Shown here piece after piece: positions 9,209 to 21,169 of a stretch of 64,000 bases of DNA. Under the pieces are notes generated by a model, which had not been told where the DNA came from, did no database searches, and saw nothing but the letters and a program-made list of their open reading frames with translations. A program made the position numbers and the translations under genes. The first letter of the stretch is position 1, and each line of letters opens with the position of its first letter. The DNA comes from Allolobophora icterica (taxonomy: Eukaryota; Annelida; Clitellata; Crassiclitellata; Lumbricidae), in contig OY744615.1 of assembly GCA_963556255.1 (NCBI GenBank), forward strand, positions 22,993,191 to 23,057,190, in the 5' to 3' direction.

Positions 9209-9764
9209 CAAAGCTCGAGGGTACGCGTACCCTAAATAGAATACGTTAAAATACGTACGTACCTTTCAAAAAATACAATACGCGTATGGTACGTATCATA
9301 CACGAAAATTTTATTTATGGTTTACTCGGCGACCCATTGCCTACGTATAATCTGACGTCAACAGTATGAGTCATTGAAACCGGTACTTCCGGTAGCGTAG
9401 CAGTAAATTTAATTCGATCAATTCTTCGGTTATAATTAATTTAATGCAAATTGTACTTTCATTCTGAGGAGAGCTAAGTAGGCCCCCTACACGTCAGTGG
9501 TTTGCAAATTTCTGTAACTCAAAAGTTGTAGTATATCTTTATACGCATCAGTCAGCGATTCAGCAATGCCAAGAGAACGTGGGAAGGAATGGACGCACGT
9601 GAAAGTGTTGAAAAATGCGAAACACAATTATTTGATTGGATAATGAGCAATGACGTGGTTAACGTATTTTTTTTATTGTTTACGTACCCTAAAATAGGGT
9701 ACGTTTAAATACGTACGTACCTTTCCAAAAATAGAATACGTATGGTACGTACCCTCGAGCTTTG
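9209..9764. mobile_element. hAT-type MITE with 8-bp target duplication CCCTAAAT
   Basis: The ends CAAAGCTCGAGGGTACG and CGTACCCTCGAGCTTTG are inverted copies. CCCTAAAT occurs directly outside both ends (9201-9208 and 9765-9772). Subterminal GTACGTACC and GTACC motifs are repeated many times inside, as hAT transposases often require. From about 9565 a short plus-strand frame reads MPRERGKEWTHVKVLKNAKH, which looks like the start of a BED-finger transposase (inference). The element is too short for an enzyme. Confidence 0.85.
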
Positions 9765-9772
9765 CCCTAAAT

Positions 9773-10300
9773 GATGGAATATTTTTATAATATTTTACAC
9801 ACTAGTTATGTATATCAAAAGGAACATAACTAGGGGCTGTCCCATCTATTTCCAAAAAATTACGTTTTTGAGCACCACCCTAGTACCTAAATTACTCGTG
9901 AATTTAAATTGCACACTCTTGCTCAAAGTTATTGTCAAACTGAAATTGAAGTGAAAAAAATTTCAGGTATTATAATTAAATTTTAATGATATAGGTCCCT
10001 ACGTGTGTGGTTGACTAGAGCTAATCTCTCAAAAATTCATACTAAGCTTACACACTGCACACTCCAGACAAGTCAACTGCACACAGGACAATGTCAACTG
10101 CACATCTCGTGGCAGAAGACACGCAATTTTGGCCTTGTTATAATATTCATTATTTCATATAAGTATTGCAAGTCGACAAAGTCGAAGATTTTTCGACCAA
10201 CTCGACTTGGCCGAGTTTCGACCAACTTTATCGACTGACTCGATCGATCACGTAGTATACGCCGAAGAGGAAAGAAAAGATTTCTGATGAGCACCCACCG
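9773..10300. other. Unassigned AT-rich spacer
   Basis: No gene is visible. Around 10170-10250 a cluster of TCGAC and CGACCAACT words suggests part of another inactive repeat. I could not find its ends. Confidence 0.4.
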
Positions 10301-10308
10301 AGTTTAAC

Positions 10309-10736
10309 CAGTCTTGTTGTCAAGACCTTAAACCTCGAGACCAAGACCAAGACTTTGAACCTCGAGACCAAGACCAATACCAAGACTTTGAACCTCGAGA
10401 CCAAGACCAAGACTTTGAGCCTCAAGACCAAGACCAAGACTTTGAACCTCAAGACCAAGACCAAGACCAAGACTTTGAACCTCAAGACCAAGACCAAGAC
10501 CAAGACTTTGAGCCTCAAGACCAAGACCAAGACTTTGAACCTCAAGACCAAGACCAAGACTTTGAACCTCAAGACCAAGACCAAGACCAGGACTTTGAAC
10601 CTCAAGACCAAGACCAAGACCAAGACTTTGAACCTCAAGACCAAGACCAAGACCAAGACTTTTGGTCTCAAGACTTTTAAAAACGAACTCGAGTGCACCC
10701 GAGACCAAGACCTTGGTCTCGAGGTCAACAAGTCTG
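10309..10736. mobile_element. hAT-like non-autonomous element filled by a minisatellite (copy 1)
   Basis: AGTTTAAC flanks it on both sides (10301-10308, 10737-10744). The ends are CAGTCTTGTTGTC and, inverted, CAGACTTGTTGACC. Most of the interior is a tandem array of CAAGACCAAGACTTTGAACC-like units with variable numbers of CCAAGA triplet pairs. It is followed by an arm pair CGAGACCAAG/CTTGGTCTCG near the right end. The long frames on both strands here (about 145-182 codons, LKTKTKT or LGLGLEV repeats) are products of the array. Confidence 0.85.
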
Positions 10737-10904
10737 AGTTTAACACTGTCAGACCTCGAGGAAAGGAACGATGCAATCCACAGAATAGCTAAAGCAGTGA
10801 CACCGAACTGCACTGGCAAGATTTTAAGAAGAATGTTATCATCCACACAGTCAAAAGCAGCGGGGAAATCCAATAGTAGGCCTGTAGTAAAGCGGTAATA
10901 ATAA

Positions 10905-11170
10905 TAATATTAATAATAATCTTTTTCTTTATTGATTCAAACCGACAAACGCAGTAAGATTACACTGAGACATGACAGTACAATTATCAATATCTTAACT
11001 AAACACACGTTATGGCAGCCATGCAAGGCGCCCGCCCGAGGGGGTTGCGGGAATCAAGCCGCGTACCGCTGCTCTCCTGCTGCTCTCCTGCTGCTCTCCT
11101 GCAGCCATGAGTGCTACCATTACTCTATCCTACCCTCCGAATCCAGAGTCAAAGGCCAGAACAAAATACC
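10905..11170 (-). repeat. tRNA-derived SINE
   Basis: Read on the minus strand there is a tRNA-like head (GAGTAATGGTAGCACTCATG as A-box-like and a GGTACGCGGCTTGATTCCCG B-box-like stretch). Between them sits a triplicated GGAGAGCAGCA unit. The body ends in GGCGCC...GCAGCCAT and an ATT tail. It is related to, but distinct in its head from, the SINEs at 20.8 and 33.2 kb. Confidence 0.65.
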
Positions 11171-11679
11171 CTCTCATTTGGCCTCCAGACAGTTCAGACC
11201 TTAATTCTGTGGACTGAAAAATCTGGGGAATAATGCAAAACGTCTACAGGACAAAAATTCGGAATATCGATAATCTGCGTCAACGCAGCAGGAAGGCGTG
11301 TGATGAATTTGATCAAGCGTCTGATTGACGCTGCAATAATAAGTCAGTGGCGGACGCGCCGTAGGGGCCTATAACTGCCTGCGTCAAATAAAAGCCAAAG
11401 GACTTTTGAGCAGATATTTTAGCTTAATTAGCTTAATGCATGCGCACACATAACTGTTAAATTGGTTGTTTTCCAACTTGGAGTAAAATTTAATTGTTAT
11501 TTCTTTTTAATGCACGTTATTATGAAGTTGTCCAGCGATCGCTTTTTCCACCCATCCTATAATCATTATAATGTGTGTTTGGGTTTGCGCGTGTGCTTGT
11601 ACACCTTTATGTACACCCATACGTTCCCACGTGTCCATCTATTTAGACCGCCTGTCCGACCCCGACTATGCATCCAAAC

Positions 11680-11725
<46 letters not shown>

Positions 11726-11935
11726 AGTGAATCTTTGGATGAATTTATACAGGTATATATATATATATATTATATATATTATATCTTTGGGTGCATAGTC
11801 GGACAGACTATATAACCTCAATAGAAGGACACGTGGGGACGCATGGGTGTACAATGTATACATACATAGCCTGATAGATAGACGTATATGTATATATATA
11901 TATACATATATATAATGATGAATATATATATAGTG
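11680..11935. repeat. AT/GTAT microsatellite cluster with inverted flanks
   Basis: Several TATATA tracts are separated by ordinary sequence. CCGCCTGTCCGACCCCGACTATGCATCCAAAC to the left (11649-11680) is answered by GGGTGCATAGTCGGACAG (11788-11806) on the right, so the AT tracts sit between inverted arms. Confidence 0.6.
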
Positions 11936-12103
11936 TTCTAAGGAATGAATGAATATAAAGCGACCCTACAACTGTTATTTATATAACCATGAAATATTCA
12001 TAAATGCAAGGAAATTCAAATGGATCTTTATCTTAATAATGGCTACCGTAACGTTTTTTTTATTCTTGGACGGTCTCACGCTAAATATGCTATAGATAAA
12101 TAG

Positions 12104-12230
<127 letters not shown>

Positions 12231-12457
12231 GCGTGTGTGCTGGTATACAGGGTGAGCCTGGCGTTTGTTTGATGAATTAAAGCTGAGTGCGTCGGATGTC
12301 GTATGCATCGATAGCAGAATGAAATGGTTGATGGCGTTGACAGGATGGTGGGGTGCGGAATGGAATGTCAAATGTCAACTGCTGTTGCTGCAGGTAACGA
12401 AACGACCACGGTAATCATTATGATGCCATCATGAAGCTATAGCTCTTCAAAATCATA

Positions 12458-12511
12458 AACACACACACGCGCGCACACGCACACACGCACACACACACAC
12501 ACACACACACA
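12458..12511. repeat. (AC)n microsatellite with CG interruptions
   Basis: ACACAC runs interrupted by GCGCGC and CGC steps. Confidence 0.95.
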
Positions 12512-12817
12512 AAACCCGTATAGTCGATAGACAATTATTTTATTGGAAGACAGTGGCACACAAGTGTATCATTTATTCGAACTTCAAGTGTTAGACCTAT
12601 TCCCGCTCGAATGAGTGCCACGCCACTGAAGGTCTCGAGTCCTGATCGTAATGCACCTAAATTTAAAATCTCTGAAATAACTATACATCTGAGGTGGCTT
12701 ATATTATGCATGCACTACCTGCCTGTTAACTGGATTTCTCATCTCACATGATATTGGAATTCATACGGCGTCTATTATGTACTTAATTACGTAGCCCACT
12801 TATCTACACCATGCGTA

Positions 12818-15800
12818 TATGTCTTCTCTGTTGCCTTCTCCTTTGCCTCCTTCTTTGTTTTCTTCTTTGCCTTCTACTTTCTCTTTGTACTGAATTCTTC
12901 TTTGCCTTCTTCTTTAACTTCTTCTGTATCTTGCTTTCTGTCTTCTATTTTGCCTTCTCCTTTGCCTGATTTTTTTTATCCCTTTACTTACCTTCTTCTT
13001 TGCCTTCTTCTTTACGTCCTTCTGTATCTTTCTTTCTGTCTTCTTTCTTTTCTTCTTTTCCTTCTTCTTGCCTTCTTCTTTGCCTTCTTCTGTATATTTG
13101 TCTTCTTATTTGCCTCCTACTTTGCCTTCTTCTTTGACCATTTACTTACCTTCTTCTTTTGCTTCTTGTTATGCATAAAACTTTGTCTTCTCCTTTGCCT
13201 TCTTCTTTGCTTTCTTCTTTCTTTTCTTCTTTGCCTTCTTCCGTATCGTGCTCGCTCTCTGCTCCCTTGTCTTCTTTTTTGTTTTCTTTTTGGATTTTCT
13301 ACTTTGCCTTCTTCTTTGTCGTTTTACTTACCTTCTTCTTTTACTTCTCCTTTGCCTTCTGCTTTTTCTTCTCCTTTGTCTTTCTCTTTGCCTTCTTCTT
13401 TGTCCGTGTACTTCTCTTCTTCTTTGCCTTGTTCTGTATCCTGCTCTGTGTCTTCTTATTTGCCTTCGCCTTTCCCTTCTTATTTGCCTTCTTATTTGTC
13501 TTTTTACTTACCCTCTTCTTCGGCTTCTCCTTTGCCTTCTTCTTTTTCTTCATTTTTGCTTTCTTATATGCTGTTCTTCTTTGCCTTCTTACTTATCTAT
13601 TTCTTTGTTTTTTCTTTGCCTTCTTCTGTATCTTTCTTTCTGTCTTCCCTCTCGCCTCCTCGTTTGCCTCTTTGTTATGCCTTCTTCCTTGTCTTTTTAC
13701 TTACCTTCTTCTTTGCCTTCTTGCTTGCGTTTTTTTGTATCTTGCTTTATGTCTTCTATCTTGTCTTCTTCTTTGTTTTCTTCTTCTATGCCTTCTTTTT
13801 TGTCTCTTTACTTACCTTCGTCTTTTTTTCTTCTGTGTGTTGCTCTCTGTCTTTTTACTTGCTTTCGCTTTTGTTTTTTTCTTTGCGCTCATCTCTCCCC
13901 CTCCTTTGTCGTTTTACTTATCTTCTTCTTTGGCTTCTCCTTTGCCTTCTTCTTTGTCTTTTTACTTACCTGCCTCTTTGCTTTCTTCTGTATCTTGCTC
14001 TCTTTCTTTTCTTCTTTCCATCACCTTTGCCTTCTTTTTTGTCTTTTTACTTACCTTCTTCTTTGGCTTTTCCTCTGCCTTCTTCTTGTGGTTCTCCTTT
14101 TCCTTCCTTGCTGCCTTCTTCTTTGTCTTTTTACTTACCTTATTCTCTGCCTTCTTCTGTATCTTGCCCTCTGTCTTCTTACTTGCCTTCGCATTTGTCT
14201 TCTTCTTTGCCTTTTTACTTACCCGCCTCTTTGCTTTCTTCTGTATCTTGCACTCTTTCTTCTCTTCTTGCCTTCTTCTTTGCTTCTCCTTTGCCTTCTT
14301 CTCTGTGTTCTCCTTTGCCTTCTTTGTTGCCTTCTTCTTTGTCTTTTACTTACCTAATTCTTTGCCTTCTTCAGTATTTTGCTCCTTGTCTTCCAACTTG
14401 CCTTCGCCCGTGTCTTCTTCTTTGCCTTCTTCTTTGTCTTTTTACTTACCTTCTGATTTGGCTTCTTCTTTGCCTTCTTCTCTGTGTTCTCTTTTGCCTT
14501 TTTTGTTGCCTTATTCTTTATCTCTTTACTTACCTTCTTCTTTGCTATCTTCTGTATCTTGCTCTCTTTCTGTTTACTTACCTTATTCTTTGGCTTTTCC
14601 TTTGCCTTCATCTTTGCCTTTTTACTTACCTGCCTTCCTTTGTCGTTTTACTTATCTTCTTCTTTGCCTTCTCCTTTGCTTTCTTCTTTGTCTTTTTACT
14701 TACCTGCCTCTTTGCTTTCTTCTGTTCCTTGCTCTCTTCTTCTCTTCTTGCCTTCTCCTTTGCCCCCTTCTTTACGTTTTTACTTAACTTCTTCCTTTGG
14801 CTTTTTCTTTGCCTACTTCTTTGTGTTCTTCTTTTCCTTCTTTGTTGCCTTCCTCTGGCTTTTTACTTACCTTATTCTTTGCTTCTTCTGTATCTTGCTC
14901 TCTGTCTTGTTACTCGCTTTCGCCTTTGTCTTCTTTTTGCCTTCTTCTTCTGTGCCCTCTTACTTTGCCTTTTAACTTACCTTCTTCTTTGCCTTCTTCT
15001 TTGCCTTCTTCTGTATCCTTGCGCTCTACTTTGTCTTTGCTTTCTTCTGTATCTTGCTCTCTGTCTTTTGCCTTCTTCTTTGCCTTACCTGTCTTTTGCC
15101 TTCTTCTTTGCCTTCTCTGTCTTTTGCCTTCTTCTTTGCCTTCTTCATTGCTTTCTTCTTTGTCTTTTTACTTACCTTCTTCTTTGGCTTCTCCTTTGCC
15201 TTCTTCTTTGAGTTCTCCTTTGCCTTCCTTGTTGCTTTCTTATTTGTGGTTTTACTCACTTTATTCTTTGCCTTCTTCTGTATCTTGCTCTCTGTCTTCT
15301 TACTTGCCTTCGCCTTTGTCTTCTTATGCTTCGTCTTCTTCGTTGCATTCTTCTTTGCCTTTTTACTTACCTTCTTCTTTGCCTTCTTCTTTGCTTTCTT
15401 CTGTATCTTTGCGCTCTTCTTTGTCTTTGCTTACTTCTGTATCTTGCTCTCTGTCTTCTTTTCGTGCCTTCTCTTTTGCCTTCTTCTTTGCCTTCTTCTT
15501 TGCTTTCTTCTTTGTCTTTTTACTTACTTTCTTCCTTGGCTTCTCCTTTGCCTTCTTCTTTGAGTTCTCCTTTGCCTTCCTTGTTGCTTTCTTATTTGCG
15601 GTTTTACTCACTTTATTCTTTGCCTTCTTCTGTATCTTGCTCTCTATCTTCTTACTTGCCTTCGCCTTTGTCTTCTTCTGCTTCGCCTTCTTCGTTGCCT
15701 TCTACTTTGCCTTTTACTTACCTTCTTCTTTGCCTTCTTCTTTGCTTTCTTCTGTATTTTTGCGCTCTTCTTTGTCTTGGTTTCTTCTGTATCTTGCTCT

Positions 15801-18800
15801 CCGTCGTCTCCTCTTGCCTTCTCTTTTGCCTTCTTCTTTGCCTTCTTCTTGGCTTTCTTCTTTGTCTTTTTACTTACCTTCTTCTTTGGCTTCTCCTTTG
15901 CCTTCTTCTTTCAGTTCTCCTTTGCCTTCCTTGTTGCCTTCTTCTTTGTGGTTTTACTCACCTTGTTCTTTGCCTTCTTCTATATCTTGCCCTCTGTCTT
16001 CTTACTTGCCTTCGCCTTTGTATTCTTCTTCGCCTTCTTCTTTGCCTTCTTCTTTGCCTTTTTACTTACCTTCGTCTTTGCCTTCGTCTTTGCCTTCTTC
16101 TGTATCTTTGCGCTCTTCTTTGTCTTTTAACTTACCTGCCTCTTTGCTTTCTTCTGTATCTTGCTCTCTGTCTTCTTTTCATGACTTCTCTTTTGCCTTC
16201 TTCTTTTCCTTCTTCTTTGCTTTCGTCTTTGTCTTTTACTTACATTCTTCTTTGGCTTCTCCTTTGCCTTCTTCTTTGTGTTTTGTTTTGCCTTCCTTGT
16301 TGCCTTCTTTTTTTGTCGTTTTACTTACCTTCTTCTTTGCCTTCTTCTGTATCTTGCTCTCTGTCTTCTTACTTGCCTTTGCCTTTGTCTTCTTCTTCGC
16401 TTTCTTCTTTGCCTTCTTCTTTGTCTTTTTACCTACCTTCTTCTTTACGTTCTTTTTTGTTTCTTCCGTATCTTACTCTCTGTTTTCTCTCTTGCCTCCT
16501 CGTTTGCTTTCTTCTTTGTCTTTTTACTTACCTTCCTCTTTGGCTTCTCTTTTGCCTTCTTCCTTGTCTTATCTTTTTATCTTTTTACTGACCTTCTACT
16601 TTGGCTTCTCCATTGCTTTCTTCTTTGTGTTCTTCTTTGTCTGTTTATACTTACCTTCCTCTTTGCCTTCTTCTTTGCCTTCTTCTGTATCTTGCTCTCT
16701 GTCTTCTTGCTTGCCTTCGCCTTTGTCTCCTCATGCTTCGCCTTCTTCGTTGCATTCTTCTTTGCCTTTTTACTTACCTTCTTCTTTGCCATCTTCTTTG
16801 CTTTCTTCTTTGTCTTTTTACTTACCTTCTTCTTTGGCTTCTCCTTTGCCTTCTTCTTTGAGTTCTCCCTTGTCTTCCATGTTGCTTTCTTTTTTGTGGT
16901 TTTACTCATCTTGTTCTTTGCCTTCTTCTGTATCTCGCTCTCTATCTTCTTACTTGCCTTCGCCTTTGTCTCTTTCTGCTTCGCCTTCTTCGTTGCCTTC
17001 TTCTTTGCCTTTTACTGATCTTCTTCTTTGCCTTCTTCTTTACTTTCATTGTATCTTTGCGCTCTTCTTTGTCTTTGCTTTCTTCTGTATCTTGCTCTCC
17101 GTCGTCTCCTCTTGCCTTCTCTTTTGCCTTCTTCTTTGCCTTCTTCTTGGCTTTCTTCTTTGTCTTTTTACTTACCTTCTTCTTTGGCTTCTCCCTTGCC
17201 TTCTTCTTTGAGTTCTCCTTTGCCTTCCTTGTTGCCTTCTTCCTTGTGGTTTTACTCACCTTGTTCTTTGCCTTCTTCTGTATCTTGCCCTCTGTCTTCT
17301 TACTTGCTTCGTCCTTTGTGTTCTTCTTCGCCTTCTTCTTTGCCTTCTTCTTTGCCTTTTTACTTACCTTCTTCTTTGCCTTCTTCTCTATCTTTGCGAT
17401 CTTCTTTGTCTTTTAACTTACCTGCCTCTTTGCTTTCTTCTGTATCTTGCCCTCTGTCTTCTTTTCGTGCCTTCTCTTTTGCCTTCTTCTTTTCCTTCTT
17501 CTTTGCTTTCGTCTTTGTCTTTTACTTATCTTCTTCTTTGGCTTCTCCTTTGCCTTCTTCTTTGTGTTTTCTTTGCCTTCCTTGTTGCCTTCTTCTTTTG
17601 TCGTTTTACTTACCTTATTCTTTGCCTTCTTCTATATCTTGCTCTCTTTCTTCTTACTTGCCTTCGCCTTTGTGTTCTTCTTCGCCTTCTTCTTTGCCTT
17701 TTTACTTACCTTCTTCTTTGCCTTCTTCTTTGCTTTCTTCTGTATCTTTGCGCTCTTCTTTGTCTTTGCTTTCTTCTGCATCTTGCTCTCCGTCGTCTCC
17801 TCTAGCCTTCTCTTTTGCCTTCTTCTTTGCCTTCTTCTTGGCTTTCTTCTTTGTCTTTTTACTCACCTTCTTCTTTGGCTTCTCCTTTGCCTTCCTTGTT
17901 GCCTTCTTCTTTGTGGTTTTACTCACCTTGTTCTTTGCCTTCTTCTATATCTTGCTCTCTATCTTCTTACTTGCCTTTGCCTTTGTCTTCTTCTTCGCCT
18001 TCTTCTTTGCCTTTTTCTTTGCCTTTTTACTTATCTTCTTCTTTGCCTTCTTCTTTGTCTTCTTCTGTATCTTTGCGCTCTTCTTTGTCTTTTAACTTAC
18101 CTGCCTCTTTGCTTTCTTCTGTATCTTGCTCTCTGTCTTCTTTTCGTGCCTTCTCGTTTGCCTTCTTCTTTGCTTTCGTCTTTGTCTTTTACTTACCTTC
18201 TTCTTTGGCTTCTCCTTTGCCTTCTTCTTTGTGTTTTATTTTGCCTTCCTTGTTGCCTTCTTCTTTGTGGTTTTACTTACCTTATTCTTTGCCTTCTTCT
18301 GTATCTTGCTCTCTGTCTTCTTACTTGCCTTCGCCTTAGTCTTCTTCTTCGCTTTCTTCTTTGCCTTCTTCTTTGTCTTTTTACCTACCTTCTGCTTTAC
18401 GTTCTTCTTTGTTTTCTTCTGTATCTTACTCTCTGTTTTCTCTCTTGCCTCCTCCTTTGCTTTCTTCTTTGTCTTTTTACTTATCTTCCTCTTTGGCTTC
18501 TCTTTTGCCTTCTTCTTTGTCTTATCTTTTTATCTTTTTACTGACCTTCTTCTTTGGCTTCTCCATTGCTTTCTTCGTTGTGTTCTTCTTTGTCTTTTTA
18601 CTCAACTTCCTCTTTGCCTTCTTCTTTGCCTTCTTCTGTATCTTGCACTCTGTCTTCTCTCTTGCCTTCTCCTTTGCTTCTTCTTTGCCTTCTTCTTTGC
18701 CTTCTTCCTTGCTTTCTTATTTGTATTTTTACTTTTTTTCTTATTTGCCTTCTTCCTTGCCTTTTTTTGCCTTCTTGTTTGTTATTTTCTTGCCTTCTTC

Positions 18801-18833
18801 ATTGCCTTCTTCTTTGTCTTTCTATTTGGCTTC
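12818..18833. repeat. 6-kb pyrimidine-biased array, about 12-bp words with about 350-bp higher-order period
   Basis: The plus strand is built from TTCTTTGCCTTC-type words. Marker TTTACTCAC or TTTACTTACC after TTTGTGG/TTGTCG recurs at 15251, 15602, 15952, 16320, 16901, 17251, 17605, 17918 and 18272, mostly about 350 bp apart. Stops are rare because few TAA, TAG or TGA can form, so all three plus frames and several minus frames stay open for hundreds of codons (Leu/Phe/Ser-rich or Lys-rich). These are not genes. Confidence 0.93.
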
Positions 18834-19189
18834 TGAAATTTTCACGACTTTCAAGTAACTGTTGTGACTTCTTTAGAACTCCGCAAATATTTTTGGTTTT
18901 AGTTTTAGCGAGCTTTTTCTGAGTCGAGGTCACTCTCAGGCATGGCGACAGTTTGGACTGTTCGCGTGTGTATAAATACATAATAGGCAATAGGCCTACA
19001 GGGCTTAGCCGTAGACAAAAACACAGGCCCTCGCGCACGAACTTGAATAGCTAACTAGCAAGGAGTTTTTTACAAAATAAGAATTTAGTGCGGAAGTGTC
19101 AGTCGGTCAGCCAGCCAGTCAATGAGCAAAGTAGACGGATATCACAAATGTATCATGCGCACGCGAACGATAGCAGATCGTTTTAGGCG

Positions 19190-19262
19190 GACGTATCACC
19201 AACAACACATCAACACACGCGCAAGCACAGTCCAACACGCTAACCACTAAACTATTGTATAC
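19190..19262 (-). repeat. tRNA-like SINE head remnant
   Basis: The minus strand reads TAGTTTAGTGGTTAGCGTGT then TGGACTGTGC, a good tRNA A-box-like head. No clear B box follows. Confidence 0.45.
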
Positions 19263-19322
19263 CTTTAATATAACTTTTATCATGATTGCCATCACTGTTA
19301 TTAATGCTTCACCTGAAAATTC

Positions 19323-19323
<1 letters not shown>

Positions 19324-19404
<81 letters not shown>
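19324..19404. repeat. (AAT)n microsatellite
   Basis: Perfect AAT repeats. The poly-Asn, poly-Ile and poly-Leu frames are artefacts. Confidence 0.97.
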
Positions 19405-19405
<1 letters not shown>

Positions 19406-19525
19406 TCTCGGTTGCTTTCAACGGGACATTCCCAGAGCCTCCGGACGACGAGGTTTGATTTTCCGGATGTTAAATTAATTAATATTGAAGTCCCTGAGGG
19501 ATCCTGTATACCTCGGGGCAAAAAA

Positions 19526-19594
<69 letters not shown>
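19526..19594. repeat. (AAT)n microsatellite
   Basis: AAT repeats next to an A-rich run; about 120 bp from the preceding tract. Confidence 0.97.
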
Positions 19595-19774
19595 TTATAC
19601 ATATAGTTTCCTTATATGCAAATTTGTCCTGGTATAACGCTGCATCACAAAGCCTTTCTGTTCTATTGTGAAACCGTTTGTGACGTCACTATACTGTCGT
19701 CTTGACGACGGTCGTCTTGACGACGGCGTTCAGAACATTTTAACCATCGTCATAATTATGACGGGAAAATACAC

Positions 19775-19776
19775 TA

Positions 19777-19868
<92 letters not shown>
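19775..19868. repeat. (AAT)n microsatellite
   Basis: AAT repeats; third of four such tracts within 1.4 kb. Confidence 0.97.
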
Positions 19869-19870
<2 letters not shown>

Positions 19871-20548
19871 TAAGTAGGCCTACCCGAGGTAGGCCTACCT
19901 AGAATCCTGAGGGATTAGAGGTGACTGGGGCAAACATATATATATATATATATAATGATCATAGGCCTAATAATAATGAGTATCATTAGGCCTAATAGCA
20001 GTATAATAGGCTATCAAAATTGGTACCCCCACGTTTTAGACCAAAGTTGCGTCACTGAGCGAGTGTGCTCCGAACGGGTTATTATTCTTCAGTATTAATA
20101 GGTAGTTAGTCATCGTTACACACTGGCTTAAAGTGAGGACTTACCAGAGTAAGCCTAGTTGGCGCTCCGCTCCGCAGCCTGTTCAATTGTGTTCATGCTT
20201 GTGCTAGGATCCTGGTTTCGTCCGAATGACAAAATGATCAACGTCCTTGTGTTTCAGCAAGTTTTTCCTGATGCGTTGACAGACTGATCGAGCTGTTTGT
20301 CCTTCGCCAACGAAGTATATTCCCACACAACGCCCTTCGAATTCTTTACTTTAGACATTGATATAATATTATTATTGCAATCGCCAAGTTTAAGCAAAAA
20401 TAGCTGCAGTTTCCGACAAGGAACAGCTTTCGTCACTGGTAGCGCGTCATAGGCTTATGACGTCACCAACTAACAAATACCATGAATGGATTATTAAAAC
20501 AATTACGTAACATCTTTTTATCTACTTTTGTGGCACTTGATGATGATG

Positions 20549-20551
20549 ATG

Positions 20552-20614
<63 letters not shown>

Positions 20615-20624
20615 TAATATAATA

Positions 20625-20695
<71 letters not shown>
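20549..20695. repeat. (AAT)n microsatellite with GAT start and ATAT break
   Basis: TGATGATGATGATAATAAT grades into pure AAT, with a short AATATAAT interruption near 20612-20630. Confidence 0.96.
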
Positions 20696-20817
20696 GCAGC
20701 CGCCTTCCGCAACACTTTTGCACTTCCAGGTCACGATGAAGATGGTCACTCCAGAGATTAATTTTCACATATTTAGTATCTGACTCCTGAGGAATTATAT
20801 GTAGCCTACCTCGGGGG

Positions 20818-21165
20818 AAAAAAATAATAATAATCTTTTCTTTAATTAAGCGCCTGCAAACGCACTGCGCTGTACAGTGAACACACATAGGCCTATAGTA
20901 AAAACGGCAGCCACGCAGGGCGCCTTACATACATGTATTAAGTAGAAGCACATGATAACAGTTTTACAGGAGTCGAATATAACTGCCCATGCGGCAGCCA
21001 TCATACGGCGCCAAATCACGGCCTACCATTCATTTAACCACTGCTGCCGCCTAGCGAGTGGAAGGCAGAATTAACCTCAAATTAACGGCTGTCTACCGGG
21101 TTCGATCTTGGTACCTTCAGCTCTTCACTCCAGTGTGTTATCCATTACTCTACGGGTAATGTTCG
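20818..21165 (-). repeat. tRNA-derived SINE, full-length copy
   Basis: Read on the minus strand: A-box-like GTAGAGTAATGGATAACACA, then GAAGAGCTGAAGGTACCAAG and B-box-like ATCGAACCCGGTAGAC. The body has CACTCGCTAGGCGGCAGCAG, GACTCCTGTAAAACTG, GGCGCCCTGCGTGGCTGCCG and a GCGTTTGCAGGCGCTTAATT tail ending in ATT repeats. It matches 33153-33487 on the opposite strand along its whole length. Confidence 0.85.
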
Positions 21166-21169
21166 ATAT

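Noticed and set aside
10228..10873. Frames of 145-182 codons with [16 protein letters not shown] or LKTKTKT repeats
   Set aside because: They are products of the minisatellite inside the hAT-like element, open on both strands.
13341..17926. Lys-rich minus-strand frames (KKAKKKAKEK) resembling histone H1 tails
   Set aside because: They are the complement of the same array, short and repeatedly stopped, with no globular domain.
12902..18858. Very long plus-strand frames (up to about 800 codons) rich in Leu, Phe and Ser resembling membrane proteins
   Set aside because: All three frames are open together because the pyrimidine-rich repeat cannot easily form stop codons. There are no domains or non-repeat segments.
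19255..20888. Poly-Asn, poly-Ile, poly-Leu and poly-Tyr frames
   Set aside because: They are direct translations of AAT microsatellites.
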